Source of the DNA: Coemansia sp. RSA 922
Lineage: Eukaryota > Kickxellomycota > Kickxellomycetes > Kickxellales > Kickxellaceae
Length of the DNA: 30,573 nt
Direction: 5' to 3'
Assembly: GCA_027577415.1 (NCBI GenBank)
Contig: JANBQS010000147.1
Coordinates: forward strand, 1-30,573
The position numbers and the translations under genes are program-made. Below the pieces are notes generated by a model. The model did not search any database, had not been told where the DNA came from, and worked only from the letters and a program-made list of their open reading frames with translations. This document shows positions 16,728-26,628 of this stretch, piece by piece. How positions within the stretch are numbered: the first letter of the stretch is position 1; every line of letters begins with the position of its first letter.

Positions 16728-17249
16728 TCAAGCTTGGATGGTAGTGGCCTTTGAGACGCTTGTTCTTTTTTGGTACTCCTCTCCTTTCCATGACAATGCT
16801 TGATTCATCCCAAGCTTCATACTCCTCCTGTTATGTACCGTGCGAGAACACTCTGGTATGCCGTTAATCGGTACGTTGTATGACTTGTACATTCTGGCGC
16901 CTTCAAACCGCTCAAATACATCAAATCCTACCTTTAGGGCAAGAATAGCATTGCTAAAGTACTCGGTAATGCCATTACATTCGTTCAGGTTGATCTTTTT
17001 CAAATAGAAAGTATCTCCACGCTCTTCGAGATCAGGGCAATATCCACCGGTGTAAACAAAAAGACGGTACAGTGAATCTCTATGCAAATCTGTCGCCATA
17101 GCTTGAGCAACGTCGTCTATCACAACATTTCCATTGAGGCTGGGGGACACAAACACTATAGGGACCTCCCCATTTTTTAGGCTCCGTACTAGCTCTGTAA
17201 GCGTAGCTACGCCTTCCACTCTAATAAAGCCATTTTCCTTGAAACTCAT
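16728..17249 (-). CDS. Unrecognised small protein (tandem family member B)
   Basis: The protein has 173 residues with ATG at 17249. Residues 17-60 (TLTELVRSLKNGEVPIVFVS...) can be laid over residues 16-55 of member A (NDLVRFIEKYQKHPVLIYVI...) with the same helix-strand order, suggesting an old tandem duplication. Identity is low, so this is tentative. Member B lacks a CaaX box. Its tail (RRSMKLGMNQALSWKGEEYQ onward) is unlike the rest. A second reading frame starts inside it and runs to 16579 (KGHYHPSLTAYLAPPKWRPP), so the 3' end may contain a frameshift or a missed splice. A TATA element lies ~105 bp upstream. The function is unknown. Confidence 0.55.
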   Translation of the reverse strand: MSFKENGFIRVEGVATLTELVRSLKNGEVPIVFVSPSLNGNVVIDDVAQAMATDLHRDSLYRLFVYTGGYCPDLEERGDTFYLKKINLNECNGITEYFSNAILALKVGFDVFERFEGARMYKSYNVPINGIPECSRTVHNRRSMKLGMNQALSWKGEEYQKRTSVSKATTIQA

Positions 17250-17745
17250 GATGCCAGCAGTGTGTTTAGAAAGATATGAACAAGAAAAGCATAAAAGAAA
17301 TGGAAGTTGAGAGACAAGAGAAATATTCAGAAAAAAGGCGGGCTCTCCTCCTCTTATAAGGCATTCGCATTAGCGGCCGAGAAGGGAAAGAAGAGCGGAG
17401 CGGGACAAAGTCTTACACGTATTGTAGCGACGAAGACAGCTCTCAAAACGAGACTTGTTCTCTTTGAGCGGTCAAAGAGTATTGGTAAGCAAAGGATGAC
17501 ACTAAGTAGCAAGTCTCCACACTTTCATCCTCCTTGCGTCATTTTTTCGCTTGTCTGAAAAGTCGTGAGCGCAAGACTTGTCTCTCGTCTCTGCGAATAG
17601 CAGGCTTCAAAGCACCATGTAGAATCACATCCCATATCATCTTTTTTGTCCGACTCTATGCGTGGATGAGAAATTGGTGCTTAGGCATGCCCAGGGGGCT
17701 TAGATCCTCATATTAGTACCACCTTTATCTTAATATTTACAAAAA
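17250..17745. other. Divergent spacer upstream of member B and TBCB
   Basis: No coding region is supported. The minus-strand TATA for member B is at 17351-17358. Nothing distinctive is seen near the TBCB start beyond an A-rich leader (ACAAAAA before the ATG). Confidence 0.5.
17351..17358 (-). promoter_or_regulatory. TATA-like element of family member B
   Basis: TATAAGAG on the minus strand, 102-109 bp before the ATG at 17249. Confidence 0.4.
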
Positions 17746-18489
17746 ATGGACCATTTGAACGTTAGCGCAGTTTCTGGGGGCTCAGCTGTCGTGACGCTGT
17801 TTGTTGAGAGCCAAAACTCTAGCTCTGAACGTCGCTTCCAAAAGTCTCTGACAATCGAGGAGCTCAAAGTCCGACTAGAGCCGATCGTTGGTATCCGACC
17901 CATCGACCAGCAGCTCGTTCTCTTGGACGCGGCGTCCAACCCCGTATGCGAGATATCCGGCGATGACTCGCGTATGCTGGGATTCTACCCAGTCAAAGAC
18001 CTTATGACACTGAGTGTCAAGACGACAAACTCTAGCGCGCAGATGAACTTTGACGAATCTCAGGTAGAAAAGTACGTAATGGAAGATGACGAGTATGACA
18101 GACGTCGTGACACGGTGCGTGCGTTTAAGAGAAGACATAGGATGGGTCGGTTCGCCGATGGCGCTTCAGAAGTGTCTATCGATGAGGATGCAAAGGCCAA
18201 AGAATTGGCATTGAGCATTCCTGTAGGTAGCAGGTGCGAGGTGGCCTTGCCGGATGGCGAGTTTAGAAAGCGTGGCACTGTGAGGTTTGTTGGAGAGACT
18301 GGCTTTCGTCCTGGCTATTGGGTCGGCGTAGAGTACGATGAGCCTGTGGGTAAGAACGACGGGTCTGTAGACGGAACAAAGTACTTCCAGTGCGCAGCCG
18401 ACTATGGATCGTTTGTGCGGCCAGACAAGGTCACTACGGGCGACTTCCCCGAAGAAGATATCTTTGGCAGTGACCTGGAGGAAATGTAA
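17746..18489 (+). CDS. TBCB: Tubulin-folding cofactor B (CAP-Gly protein)
   Basis: The protein has 247 residues in a single exon. Residues ~9-90 form a ubiquitin-like domain (VVTLFVESQNSSSERRF, ending PVKDLMTLSV). A charged coiled segment follows (VEKYVMEDDEYDRRRDTVRA), with FKRRHRMGRF typical of cofactor B. The CAP-Gly domain at ~165-232 contains GYWVGVEYDEPVGKNDGSVD, with the GKNDG motif at 202-206, and YFQC. The acidic C-terminus DLEEM resembles the DEM/EEx end that binds cofactor E. The protein captures alpha-tubulin after CCT release and works with cofactor E in tubulin dimer assembly. Fungal counterparts are Alf1 and Alp11. Length and domain order are normal for the family. Confidence 0.94.
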   Translation: MDHLNVSAVSGGSAVVTLFVESQNSSSERRFQKSLTIEELKVRLEPIVGIRPIDQQLVLLDAASNPVCEISGDDSRMLGFYPVKDLMTLSVKTTNSSAQMNFDESQVEKYVMEDDEYDRRRDTVRAFKRRHRMGRFADGASEVSIDEDAKAKELALSIPVGSRCEVALPDGEFRKRGTVRFVGETGFRPGYWVGVEYDEPVGKNDGSVDGTKYFQCAADYGSFVRPDKVTTGDFPEEDIFGSDLEEM

Positions 18490-18584
18490 AACAAGCGTAG
18501 TGCAGCACCTAGTATAAAATGGTATATCCGCTTATTATATTTGTGTGGTTTGTAAATGAAAGTAAAAATGTTAGAAATGTGAGC

Positions 18585-21500
18585 TTAGACGTGGCGGCGG
18601 AGGTTGCCGAGGCCAATGTTGATGGCCCGGTTTTGGCTCTCCTTGATGATGCTGATATCGGGCGTTGGCTCAACACCACGGACGACCTTGTCTCCCTCGT
18701 CGTAGACGTCATCCACATCGTTCATAGCATTAACGGCGTTCCTTTGGACTCTGGAAGGCACGATGGCATTGCTGGCATTGTCTGAGACGTGAGCAGACCT
18801 CCTTGCACCCGAGGCCTGCGGCTTGGTGTAGTAGTCCTCCTCGTAGTCCTCCTCGATTGAGGCCATGACGACGATGCTGGGCGACTCGTTGGCCTTGGCG
18901 CGCTCTGCCTTGTCCTGCTTCTCGTCGGGAACCAGCTGTGTGACAAACTTGACTTCCTCGCCGTCAGAGTTGACACCGCTGTGGGTTTCAAACTCCATCT
19001 CATCTTCGGAGGCGCTGGCAACATCGCGACCCACTGCGCTGCCGTCCGTCATGGCAGAGTCAGTGGCGGCGGCATCGTCGAGCTCCGTGGCGGTGACCTT
19101 GACTGCCTGTTGAACAGACTCGGAAGCAGCCTCAGACAGAGCCTTGCGCTCGGCCTTGTCTCCGTCAAAGTCGGCGGAGGCAGAGCCGGTGGCCATAGCG
19201 TCGAGATCAGTGGTCTTGACGACCTGTTGGGCAGACTCGGCGGCAGCAACGGAAACAGCCTTGCGGGCGGCGTTGGCCTCCTTGTCAAACTCGCCACGGG
19301 CCTCCTTGTCGTCGCTCGACTTCTTGCGCCTAGACGACTTCTTCTTGTCAGAGCCGCTATCAGAGTCATCGTCGCTATCGTCATCGGAATTGGCCGACTT
19401 GCCCTTCTCGTTGTCAGAGTCAGAGTCATCGTCGTCCGAGTCCTCTTTCTTCGAGCGCTTCTCGTCCTTGTCCTCGTTGTCATCCTTGTCATCGTCACTG
19501 TCATCGTCGCGGTCTTTGTTGGCGGCCGCACGGACTGGAGACTGAGAGTCAGATTCGGAAGCGTGCTGACCCAGCGACGACATGGCGACCGAAAGTGCGC
19601 TGGCTACTGACCGGCTAGCAACAGCCTCGGCGGCGGCAATCGACTGAGTGGCAGCCTGCTCAGAGGCAGAGGACGTCATAGCGGGTTTCTCGTCCTGAGT
19701 AGTCAGAGCCTCGATTTCGGGAGCATCCGAGTGCTTGTCAAACTCCTCGACAGCCTTCTCAGCCTCGCGCAGACCAAGAGCAGCAATACGCTGAATAGCT
19801 CCCAGCGAATCGCCTTCGTTACCCATGGGCACAATAGCTAGGCGCTCCCTGGAACCGACCTTGGTGCGAGGACTGGCCTCCTCGTCGTCGCTGTCCTCAT
19901 TCTTGGCAATCTCGCTCTCGTTGTCTGAGCTCTCAGAGTCACCCTCCTCGCTGGCATCTCTCTCGTCGGCTTCGTGCTTCTCTACGCCAGATTCGCCATC
20001 GCTTTCACTGTCGCTGTCACTCTCGAACTTCTTGTCAGACTCGGCCTCCTCCGAGGCACTGCCCTTCTCGACTGAGGTCTCTTGAGCACCAATGTCCTCG
20101 ATGCTCAGCGACCGAGACGAGCTGTTGGCAGCGTGTGACGTAGACGAGGATTTCGCAGTGCCGCTCTTCTTGGCTGATACGCTCGAGGTTGACTGGGCAG
20201 AGACACTGGAGGACGACTGGGCCGAGGCACTCGAGGTGGATTGTGCCGTGGCCTTGGTGGAGCTAGCAGAGGCAGAGTCGCCAGAGACCGAGGTGCTTGC
20301 CGAAGCAGCTTCGACCTTGATGTCACCAGACACCGACGACGAGTTAGCAGACGCCGATGAGGACTCGGCAGAGGCAGTGCCAGTCGACTCCACATAAGCT
20401 GAAGAAGACTCTGCAGACACCGACGACGAGTTGACTGACGCGGATGAAGACTCAGCAGAGGCAGTGCCGGTAGACTCCGCCGACACTGAAGACGACTCCA
20501 CAGATGCCGATGAGGAGTCGGCGGATGCAGTACCAGTCGACTCTACCGATGCAGACGAGGAAGAGGCGGAGGCGTCGGTGGCGGCAGCAGCGGGCGAGAC
20601 GTTATCCTTGGACATTGACAGGATACTGCTGACCTTCTCGGCGTCGCTATCGATCTTCTTCGAGCCTTGCTCATCGTCGCTATCGCTCTCGCTGTCATTT
20701 TCGTTGACCGACTCCTTGGCCAAGCGCTGCCAGTTGCTAACCGTAGGAGCCATACGGGCAGGCTCGGGGTAAGTGTTGGGAGCGTAAGTGTTGGGAGGCT
20801 CCGTGTTGGGCGCAATGAGCTCAGTCGAATAGTTCTCAGCCAGCATAGGTGTCTCCATTGGGTTAGCCTCGAGCATCGACGTAGATTCGGGTGCGTCATA
20901 GAGTGGCATAATATCGCGCTTCTGCATATGATCGCCCGAAGAGCTCGAAGTCTGTACTGATGCCGAGGAGGACGAGCCGCTAATCAGCACGCTCTTGTTC
21001 TTCTTGACTTCAAACACGCGGACAACGTGCATCTTGCGGTGCTTGGGCACCTCGCTCGCCGACGCCTGGGTAGCGCTGCTCTCGGCGTGCCATTCAGTGC
21101 TGGATCCTACGGTACCAACAGGCGACTCTACAGCCTCGCGCACATTAGTGGCCTGTGCCAGATCAGCGATCCCGCTCATCGAGGACGCACCAGACGAGGC
21201 AAGCGAATCGCAGGTGGCGGCGTTACGGCGGTTGCCCTTGACGCTGGTCCCATCTCCCATGTCAGGCATGGCTGAGCTGGTATGCGCTATGCGCGCAACC
21301 TCGTTGGCCTTGACATCATCATTCTTCGATGAGTCCTCGTGGATAGACACCGAGGACGACGCAGGAGCCGCCGACGAAGAGGCAGAGCTAGCGGCGCTGG
21401 CGCTCGACGCCAATGACGCAGGAGGGATAATGATCGTGGTACCCGGAGCAATCGTGGACGATGTGACCTGCGCCAGATTGTTGGCCACAATCGTAATGCC

Positions 21501-22579
21501 GCCGTCCTTGCCCAGCGACGCGTTGAGCTGCGCACTAGTAGTGGAGGCCACAGTGGTGGTCGCAACGGAGGCCGAAGTGGACGTAGGCTTGGCGCTAAGC
21601 ATCTTCTTGATAGTCTTGCGTGTCGAGGTCTTTGGCTCCTCACTCTCCTTCTTTGACTGCGTGGGTACCGCGGGTGGAGTCATTAGGCCGAAGGGGAAGT
21701 CAGCGCGAGTGAACGGGTTAACGAACGCCGAGGTAGAGTCGACGGACTCGAGAGTGACAAACTTGATGTTCTTCTTACCCTTCTTCTTGCGACCGTACTC
21801 GTCCTCCTCATCCTCCTCTTCCTCGTCGTCTTCACCTGCCTCCTCCAGACGCTGCTGCATGCTCTTCAGGCTGAGCATATCGGTGACTTCCTCGACGATG
21901 ACCGCCGCATGGGGTTTGTTCAGCGTGTACGACGGAGTATACGGCGAAGCGGCGAATAGGTTGCCATACGCGGCCTTGATGCTAGCGGCAGGTCCGCTGG
22001 TCGGCTCGCCGTTAGCGCCTGCAGTCGGCGTCGGCGTGTACAAAAGTGCACCTCCTGGCAAAGGCAGCACGTTGCCGGCGAGAGGGTTGGGCGGCGGGAG
22101 TTCTTCCTTATGGAAGATCAAAGCGGGCTTGACTAGGTATGTCACCGACTTTGCCGACTCCTCGCCTCCGTCTTCATCATCGTTGATACCGCCCTCCTTG
22201 AGAATGGACTTGACTTTCTTAAAAACGCGAGTTGCAGTATCGGACGCAAGAATCTCGGCCTCAGCGCGCTGATGCGAGGAGGCAGCGGTTGGGTAGAGCA
22301 AGGCACCGTTGCCGATGACTCCGGCGCCAAGCGCTTGCAATAGGCCGCCAAGACTGGCCAGCTCAGAGCTGGTGGCAGCATTGTCAGCGGCTATATAAGA
22401 GATGTGCGGTTAAGATCAAAAAATTAGTTATTGCGCTCTTGCATTGTTGCATAAAGCTGGCAGGCGGAACTCAAAAACACTAAACATTTATACTTACCAG
22501 TGGCAATGGGCCCGGCTTCGACTTGATATGCCGCTAGTAGCCATGCGGCAGCCAGGAACGAGAGCTTAGAGCGCGTCAT
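18585..22579 (-). CDS. Large secreted Ser/Ala- and Asp/Glu-rich repeat protein (2 exons)
   Basis: Model: complement(join(18585..22390, 22498..22579)), 1295 residues. Exon 1 encodes a signal peptide (MTRSKLSFLAAAWLLAAYQV, cleavage near VEA-GP). The intron (107 bp) has a consensus GTAAGT donor and a TATAG acceptor, and the phase matches. Most of the mature protein is low complexity. It has a Thr/Ser-rich N-terminal third, Ser-Ala repeats at ~640-775 (units like SSASVESTGTASAES), and then highly acidic Asp/Ser tracts broken by a basic patch (KKSSRRKKSSDDKE). A less biased C-terminus ends in NIGLGNLRRHV. There is no GPI tail or membrane segment. It is likely a secreted matrix or wall protein; no family is recognised and orthology would be hard to see in such sequence. 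It converges with TBCB (95 bp apart). Confidence 0.8.
20140..20560 (-). repeat. Coding minisatellite: Ser-Ala repeat tract
   Basis: Imperfect tandem units of about 30-45 bp encoding variants of SSASVESTGTASAES and SSSVSAES. The units keep the frame and differ by synonymous and conservative changes, so the tract probably expands and contracts by slippage or unequal crossing over. Confidence 0.7.
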
Positions 22580-23888
22580 TATCCTGGGGTGGATGGAGTG
22601 GATGAATTAATAATAGCCGATGTGTGGTCCAAGTTGCTGCGATGTTGTGTCTATAGCAATGTGATTATGTAGGCGTGGTTACGTGTATCTAAGCCAACAC
22701 AAAAATAAATAATATGCCTCAAATATAGAATTAGTGAAGAAATATATCTGCCAAGTGAACAGAAAGGAACAAGTTCATGGCGATAATACCGATTGCCAAA
22801 ACGAGCGTGGGGGGGAGACTCTTGGCTAAGCAACCGAGGAATAGCACCCCCTTCAGAGGCGAGTAGATTTGGCCATTTACAAAATTTTCTAGAAACTGGC
22901 AGTAAGAATCCAAGGGCAACACAAATCGCAGTAAGTCTAGGAGAGGGAGGGGTCGAATAAACAGGACACTTGTGTTTGTAAATGTGGGGGAGAATGTAAA
23001 GATCTGGAGCAAGAATGCGTACAAATACGCTCTGTATTCACAGTGCTTATAAATACACAAAGCGGGGATAAAATAAGGCGCAGTTACAATGTCTAAAAAT
23101 ATGACCGGCAAAGATTGAAAGATCGTGTTTAAAAGGAGCTAGGGCTCTTGATACATACCAATATAGATTTAATCGAGCAAGGAACGACAAAATAGAATAT
23201 TAAGCGGATGAATATGTGTTCCAATAACAAGATTAAAATATATAAATGAGATAAATAACCATACAAGCGGGAGATAGAAAAAAAGGAAATGAAAAAATTT
23301 TGAAACTTGCCAAAGGAGTCGCTGGGAGGGGTTCACTATTAAAGGAATTTATGCGGACCGGTGGTAAACCACACGAAAACATTGGCTGTATCCTAAAGAC
23401 TTGGAACAAGGTGTTGCTATTTAGTAATTGTGTGGAGGTAAACCCCCTCCTTTTTGCGCAGTTACTTTTTTTGCCTTGGACGATTTGACACAAGGCGCAA
23501 ATCCCTTGCTACTATGTAGTTGCAGTCTGACTAGGGCCAAACCTTGCATGCTTATTCTGTATCTGCTACGACTTTTTTAAAACCATTAGAAACAGCCGTA
23601 ACACACACAAAAAATTATGACGCTATTTTCCAGCGCGTAGTTTTTTTCCTTCTAAAATGCGCGGGGAAGTTGATGCGGGATCTTGATCGCCACTGAACTC
23701 GGAGGGACAAGTAACTGGCCGCAGCTACAACGGCTACACGCGACTATCGACTTACAGATGGCTCATAACTAAATGCTAGACAAGTGTTTCAGACCATGTC
23801 TTTAATAGATATAAGAGGTGATATGAAAAAAAGAGTCCAATAGAGGAAAAGGGTAAAATAGCAGTAGGAGAAAAATCTACGTCGTCGA
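22580..23888. other. Gene-poor AT-rich region
   Basis: About 1.3 kb without a confident gene. The longest frame is 22731-23111 on the minus strand (126 hydrophobic residues from a non-ATG codon, e.g. LLRFVLPLDSYCQFLENFVN). It has no recognisable family and is treated as doubtful. No tRNA-like cloverleaf, terminal repeats or transposase fragments were seen. The left part must hold the promoter of the secreted repeat protein. Confidence 0.5.
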
Positions 23889-24851
23889 CTAGTCTTGCTG
23901 CTGAGAGTTGGAAATGTACCGCTGATGTCTACGAGCCAGCTCCTCAACGATATCCTGTTCGATGTCTTTGCCAGCATCTAGATCTTCCTTGGATATCTGG
24001 ATAATGGCGGGGTTCGTGGCCTCTTCCTTGGTAAACAGCCAGACCTGACACTTGCGAGTATTGAGCATGTTGGCAACAACCACTTGATGGCCATATTTTT
24101 CCAAAGCATGGCGCGCCTTGGGACCAAGAAGCTCGGGATCAGTCTCCAGCTTGAACGACACTATAAAGCATTGAGGCACCCAATTCTTGACCAGTGGGCG
24201 AAGGAACTTTGGCACCTGATTCATATGCAAAGTCAGGTCACCCGAAGCCGACTGGATCTTGTGCTCGGACATGGAGTGCGAAGGGATGAAAAAGTCACTG
24301 ACCGCAGCCGCCAAGTAAAACATGACTCGGGGCCCCAACGAGGCGACAAGTAGCGATACCTCTCTGAGTAAAAAGAGATAATCAGAGAGCGTAGTAAAGT
24401 TTACCATCAAAAGTTTGCCCTCTTGCGTGTATTTCTGGTACGAGTCTAGGTCACGGCCCATCTTCTCCTCCCACTCTGGCTTGACCCGTATTTGACCATT
24501 GACGCGCTCCAAGTATGAGAGTATGCCCCGAGTGTTGTGCGAGTAGTTCCTGTTAAAGGGCTGCAGCGATTGCTCGCGGTACAGGAATATTACTGCGTAG
24601 CCCATGGCCAGGAATTGCTCAGCCGAAGAGCTCCCGCGCGTACCAGCGCTAAAGTTGTCGACAAACCGCACAGTGTTGTTTTCTAGCGGTACAGTCGTTC
24701 CGCCGCTAGTCACCAGCACAATGCGCTGACCGGGGCTCTGAGTCTTTACAAACTTGTCGACCTCGTCGTGGGCCCACTGCAGGTTTGTCGGCGGCAAGTT
24801 GTGGTCAAAGTAAGTGTCGGGATCGATGATCCGGCGCATATCGAGAGTCAT
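23889..24851 (-). CDS. Phosphopantothenate--cysteine ligase
   Basis: The protein has 320 residues with ATG at 24851. The N-terminal nucleotide-binding motif is VLVTSGGTTVPLENNTVRFV, followed by DNFSAGTRGSSSAEQFLAMG, the signature of eukaryotic PPCS (yeast Cab2). The centre contains YLAAAVSDFFIPSHSMSEHK, and the C-terminal part contains VSFKLETDPELLGPKARHAL and VVANMLNTRK, all in family order. The enzyme condenses 4'-phosphopantothenate with cysteine, the second step of coenzyme A synthesis. As in other eukaryotes there is no fused decarboxylase domain. The length is normal for the monofunctional form. It is preceded on the same strand, 227 bp upstream, by the NIP30-type gene. Confidence 0.94.
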   Translation of the reverse strand: MTLDMRRIIDPDTYFDHNLPPTNLQWAHDEVDKFVKTQSPGQRIVLVTSGGTTVPLENNTVRFVDNFSAGTRGSSSAEQFLAMGYAVIFLYREQSLQPFNRNYSHNTRGILSYLERVNGQIRVKPEWEEKMGRDLDSYQKYTQEGKLLMVNFTTLSDYLFLLREVSLLVASLGPRVMFYLAAAVSDFFIPSHSMSEHKIQSASGDLTLHMNQVPKFLRPLVKNWVPQCFIVSFKLETDPELLGPKARHALEKYGHQVVVANMLNTRKCQVWLFTKEEATNPAIIQISKEDLDAGKDIEQDIVEELARRHQRYISNSQQQD

Positions 24852-25078
24852 ATCGAACTAGCAATAGAAATAAGATGAGTACTGAATAACTTGAACAAGA
24901 GAAGAGGAAAAAGAAAAGTGTGAAGACATAAAATACGATCTGACCTGCGATAGAAGATAAGCTGATTTGCTGAGAGTAAACTCGGATTTCAGGGGGTAAG
25001 CCCAAAAAAAAGAATAAAACAATGGGCACGCCACCGCCCTTATAATTCGCCACGTCATCAGTGTGGCGGAGAGCTGAA

Positions 25079-25759
25079 TCACTCTGAGGACTCTTCATCC
25101 TCAGCATCGCTGTCGCTGCCATAAAAGGCAAGCAATGTATTCAGGGCGTTTTCGCCCGAAGGAGGCGGCGGCGGCGGTGACGCTTGCTGAGAATCGCTGA
25201 TTGTCACAGCGACACTATCGGCATGATCTGATTTGATCCGCTTAGCAGATGATTCAGACTCTATTGGCTCCGTCCGTTTAGGTCGACTGCGGACACCAGC
25301 CACAGCAGCAATGGCAGCTATACGCCCTTCCTTACTTGATCCAAGTTGAGCACGGCTACTGCTCGTAGATGTAGAAGTTTGACGCTTTTCAGCGACCTGG
25401 TCTTTAAACTGAGCGAGTGCCAGTATCTCAGCTTGTCGCTCTGCTCGCTGCTTCTCCAGGGCATGCTCATCGATTGACTCGAGAAAGTCCGTTTCATCAG
25501 GGTCCAGCTTTTTGATTTGGTTGGCAAAGCGACGAGACTCTGCGTAAGAGTCATCCTTCTTCTGTCGCTGCTCCTTTAGTTGCTCATATAGCGTGCGCGG
25601 GTCATATTCTGATTCTGCGGGATGGACGGCGGACGTGTCTCCAAACTCGTAGGCCTTTTGCCAAGCAGCTTCGCGTTCCCGTCGAGCCTCCTCAAGGACC
25701 GATTCGGATATAAATCGCGAGCTGGGGTCGGTAGACGTGGTGTGGTTGCCAGTGCTCAT
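25079..25759 (-). CDS. NIP30/FAM192A (PSME3IP1)-type nuclear protein
   Basis: The protein has 226 residues with ATG at 25759. Residues ~15-125 match the NIP30 N-terminal domain: RFISESVLEEARRERE, then YDPRTLYEQLKEQRQKKDDS, then FANQIKKLDPDETDFLESID and EKQRAERQAEILALAQFK. This block is mostly helical and charged. The rest is disordered with a likely nuclear signal (RSRPKRTE and SAKRIKSD). It ends in the acidic NTLLAFYGSDSDAEDEESSE, equivalent to the conserved GLxxYxSDSDSE tail of the family, which in animals is the proteasome activator PA28-gamma binding site when phosphorylated. Fungi mostly lack PA28-gamma, so the partner here is an open question. Confidence 0.9.
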   Translation of the reverse strand: MSTGNHTTSTDPSSRFISESVLEEARREREAAWQKAYEFGDTSAVHPAESEYDPRTLYEQLKEQRQKKDDSYAESRRFANQIKKLDPDETDFLESIDEHALEKQRAERQAEILALAQFKDQVAEKRQTSTSTSSSRAQLGSSKEGRIAAIAAVAGVRSRPKRTEPIESESSAKRIKSDHADSVAVTISDSQQASPPPPPPSGENALNTLLAFYGSDSDAEDEESSE

Positions 25760-25893
25760 TTAACGGTTTACAGAGTAGAGGACGATGAAATAGAACCATG
25801 TTATTTAAAAAAATTCTTGAAAGTATATGTCTCTCGCTGCACACTCCATTTGGCTCGCTCTTAATTGACGATCAGGCTGCTTTATGGGCGTAC

Positions 25894-26628
25894 TCAGATG
25901 GACGATGCGGCGGTAGACGACGAGGCGGTAGGACCGATAGTGTATGTGGCATCGGGTAGCAAAGTAAGGGTGCGAGAAGCGATACGGCGCTCTTGTGCCT
26001 CGTCGTGAGTGATCCAGATACAAGTACGCGAGGCCAAGGTTTCCTCAACGAGCTGAGTAGCATGCGGGTCCAGTGCGCTCGTAGGCTCATCGAGCAACAG
26101 AACTCTTGGATCGCAAGAAAGAGCAACAGCAAGTGCGATACGCTGCTGCTCGCCTCCCGACAGCTCTGGCCACTTCTTTTCCCACAGGTCAGGGGCAACA
26201 CCCCAATCCTCTGCAATCTCGATAGGGTCATAGTGGTCGCGAACAGACTGTACTTTGAACGAGTTGACCATATCGATAAAGTCCAGTGGAGTACCCGACA
26301 TCTGAGCCGGCCTCTGAGGCACGTACATGATGTCGGCACGCCAAGATGGGATACCTAGTTCAGTGGGTGTTTTGTAAGCGTCGTCGAGCAGGACAGAGCA
26401 TATGCCGGCCTCGTAGGGAGTGAGCTGCGCAATGCAGCGCAGGATGGTGGTTTTGCCTACACCACTGGGACCTCGCACGGCCATTATTTCGCCGTCGTGC
26501 AGGTCAAAAGTCACGTCGTAGAATAGGTGGTCGCCATCGCCAGTAGGCTCGTCCCGACGCTTTGTCATCTCCTTGACGCACAGCACGGGGCGTGTGTCGG
26601 CCAGCGCCACTGCTCCGTAGTTGTTCAT
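25894..26628 (-). CDS. Solo ABC ATPase, FetA/STAR1 (YbbL)-like
   Basis: The protein has 244 residues from the ATG at 26628 ([20 protein letters not shown]). The longer frame to 26724 adds only a hydrophobic, AT-rich leader. It is a complete nucleotide-binding domain: Walker [10 protein letters not shown] (53-61), Q-loop in [10 protein letters not shown] (Q105), signature LSGGEQQR (156-163), Walker B RVLLLDE (175-181), D-loop SALD and H-loop H208 in ITHDEA. There are no membrane segments. The [18 protein letters not shown] region resembles bacterial FetA/YbbL and plant STAR1, which pair with a separate UPF0014 membrane subunit (FetB/STAR2) for metal or UDP-glucose export. No such partner is in this window. 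The soluble ABC group (ABCI) is the alternative family assignment. Confidence 0.9.
   Translation of the reverse strand: MNNYGAVALADTRPVLCVKEMTKRRDEPTGDGDHLFYDVTFDLHDGEIMAVRGPSGVGKTTILRCIAQLTPYEAGICSVLLDDAYKTPTELGIPSWRADIMYVPQRPAQMSGTPLDFIDMVNSFKVQSVRDHYDPIEIAEDWGVAPDLWEKKWPELSGGEQQRIALAVALSCDPRVLLLDEPTSALDPHATQLVEETLASRTCIWITHDEAQERRIASRTLTLLPDATYTIGPTASSSTAASSI

Noticed and set aside
18981..19610. Val/Leu/Arg-rich 209-codon plus-strand frame
   Set aside because: Antisense shadow of acidic GAC/GAG/TCN codons in the repeat protein.
20995..22272. 425-codon open frame on the plus strand inside the secreted repeat protein gene
   Set aside because: It is the complement of Ser/Ala/Asp-rich codons with strong third-base bias; the minus-strand frame has a signal peptide, an intron and a sensible C-terminus.
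22580..23888. tRNA gene, transposon or CRISPR array in the gene-poor region
   Set aside because: No T-loop GTTCRANNC box with a matching acceptor stem, no terminal inverted repeats and no regularly spaced repeats were found by eye.
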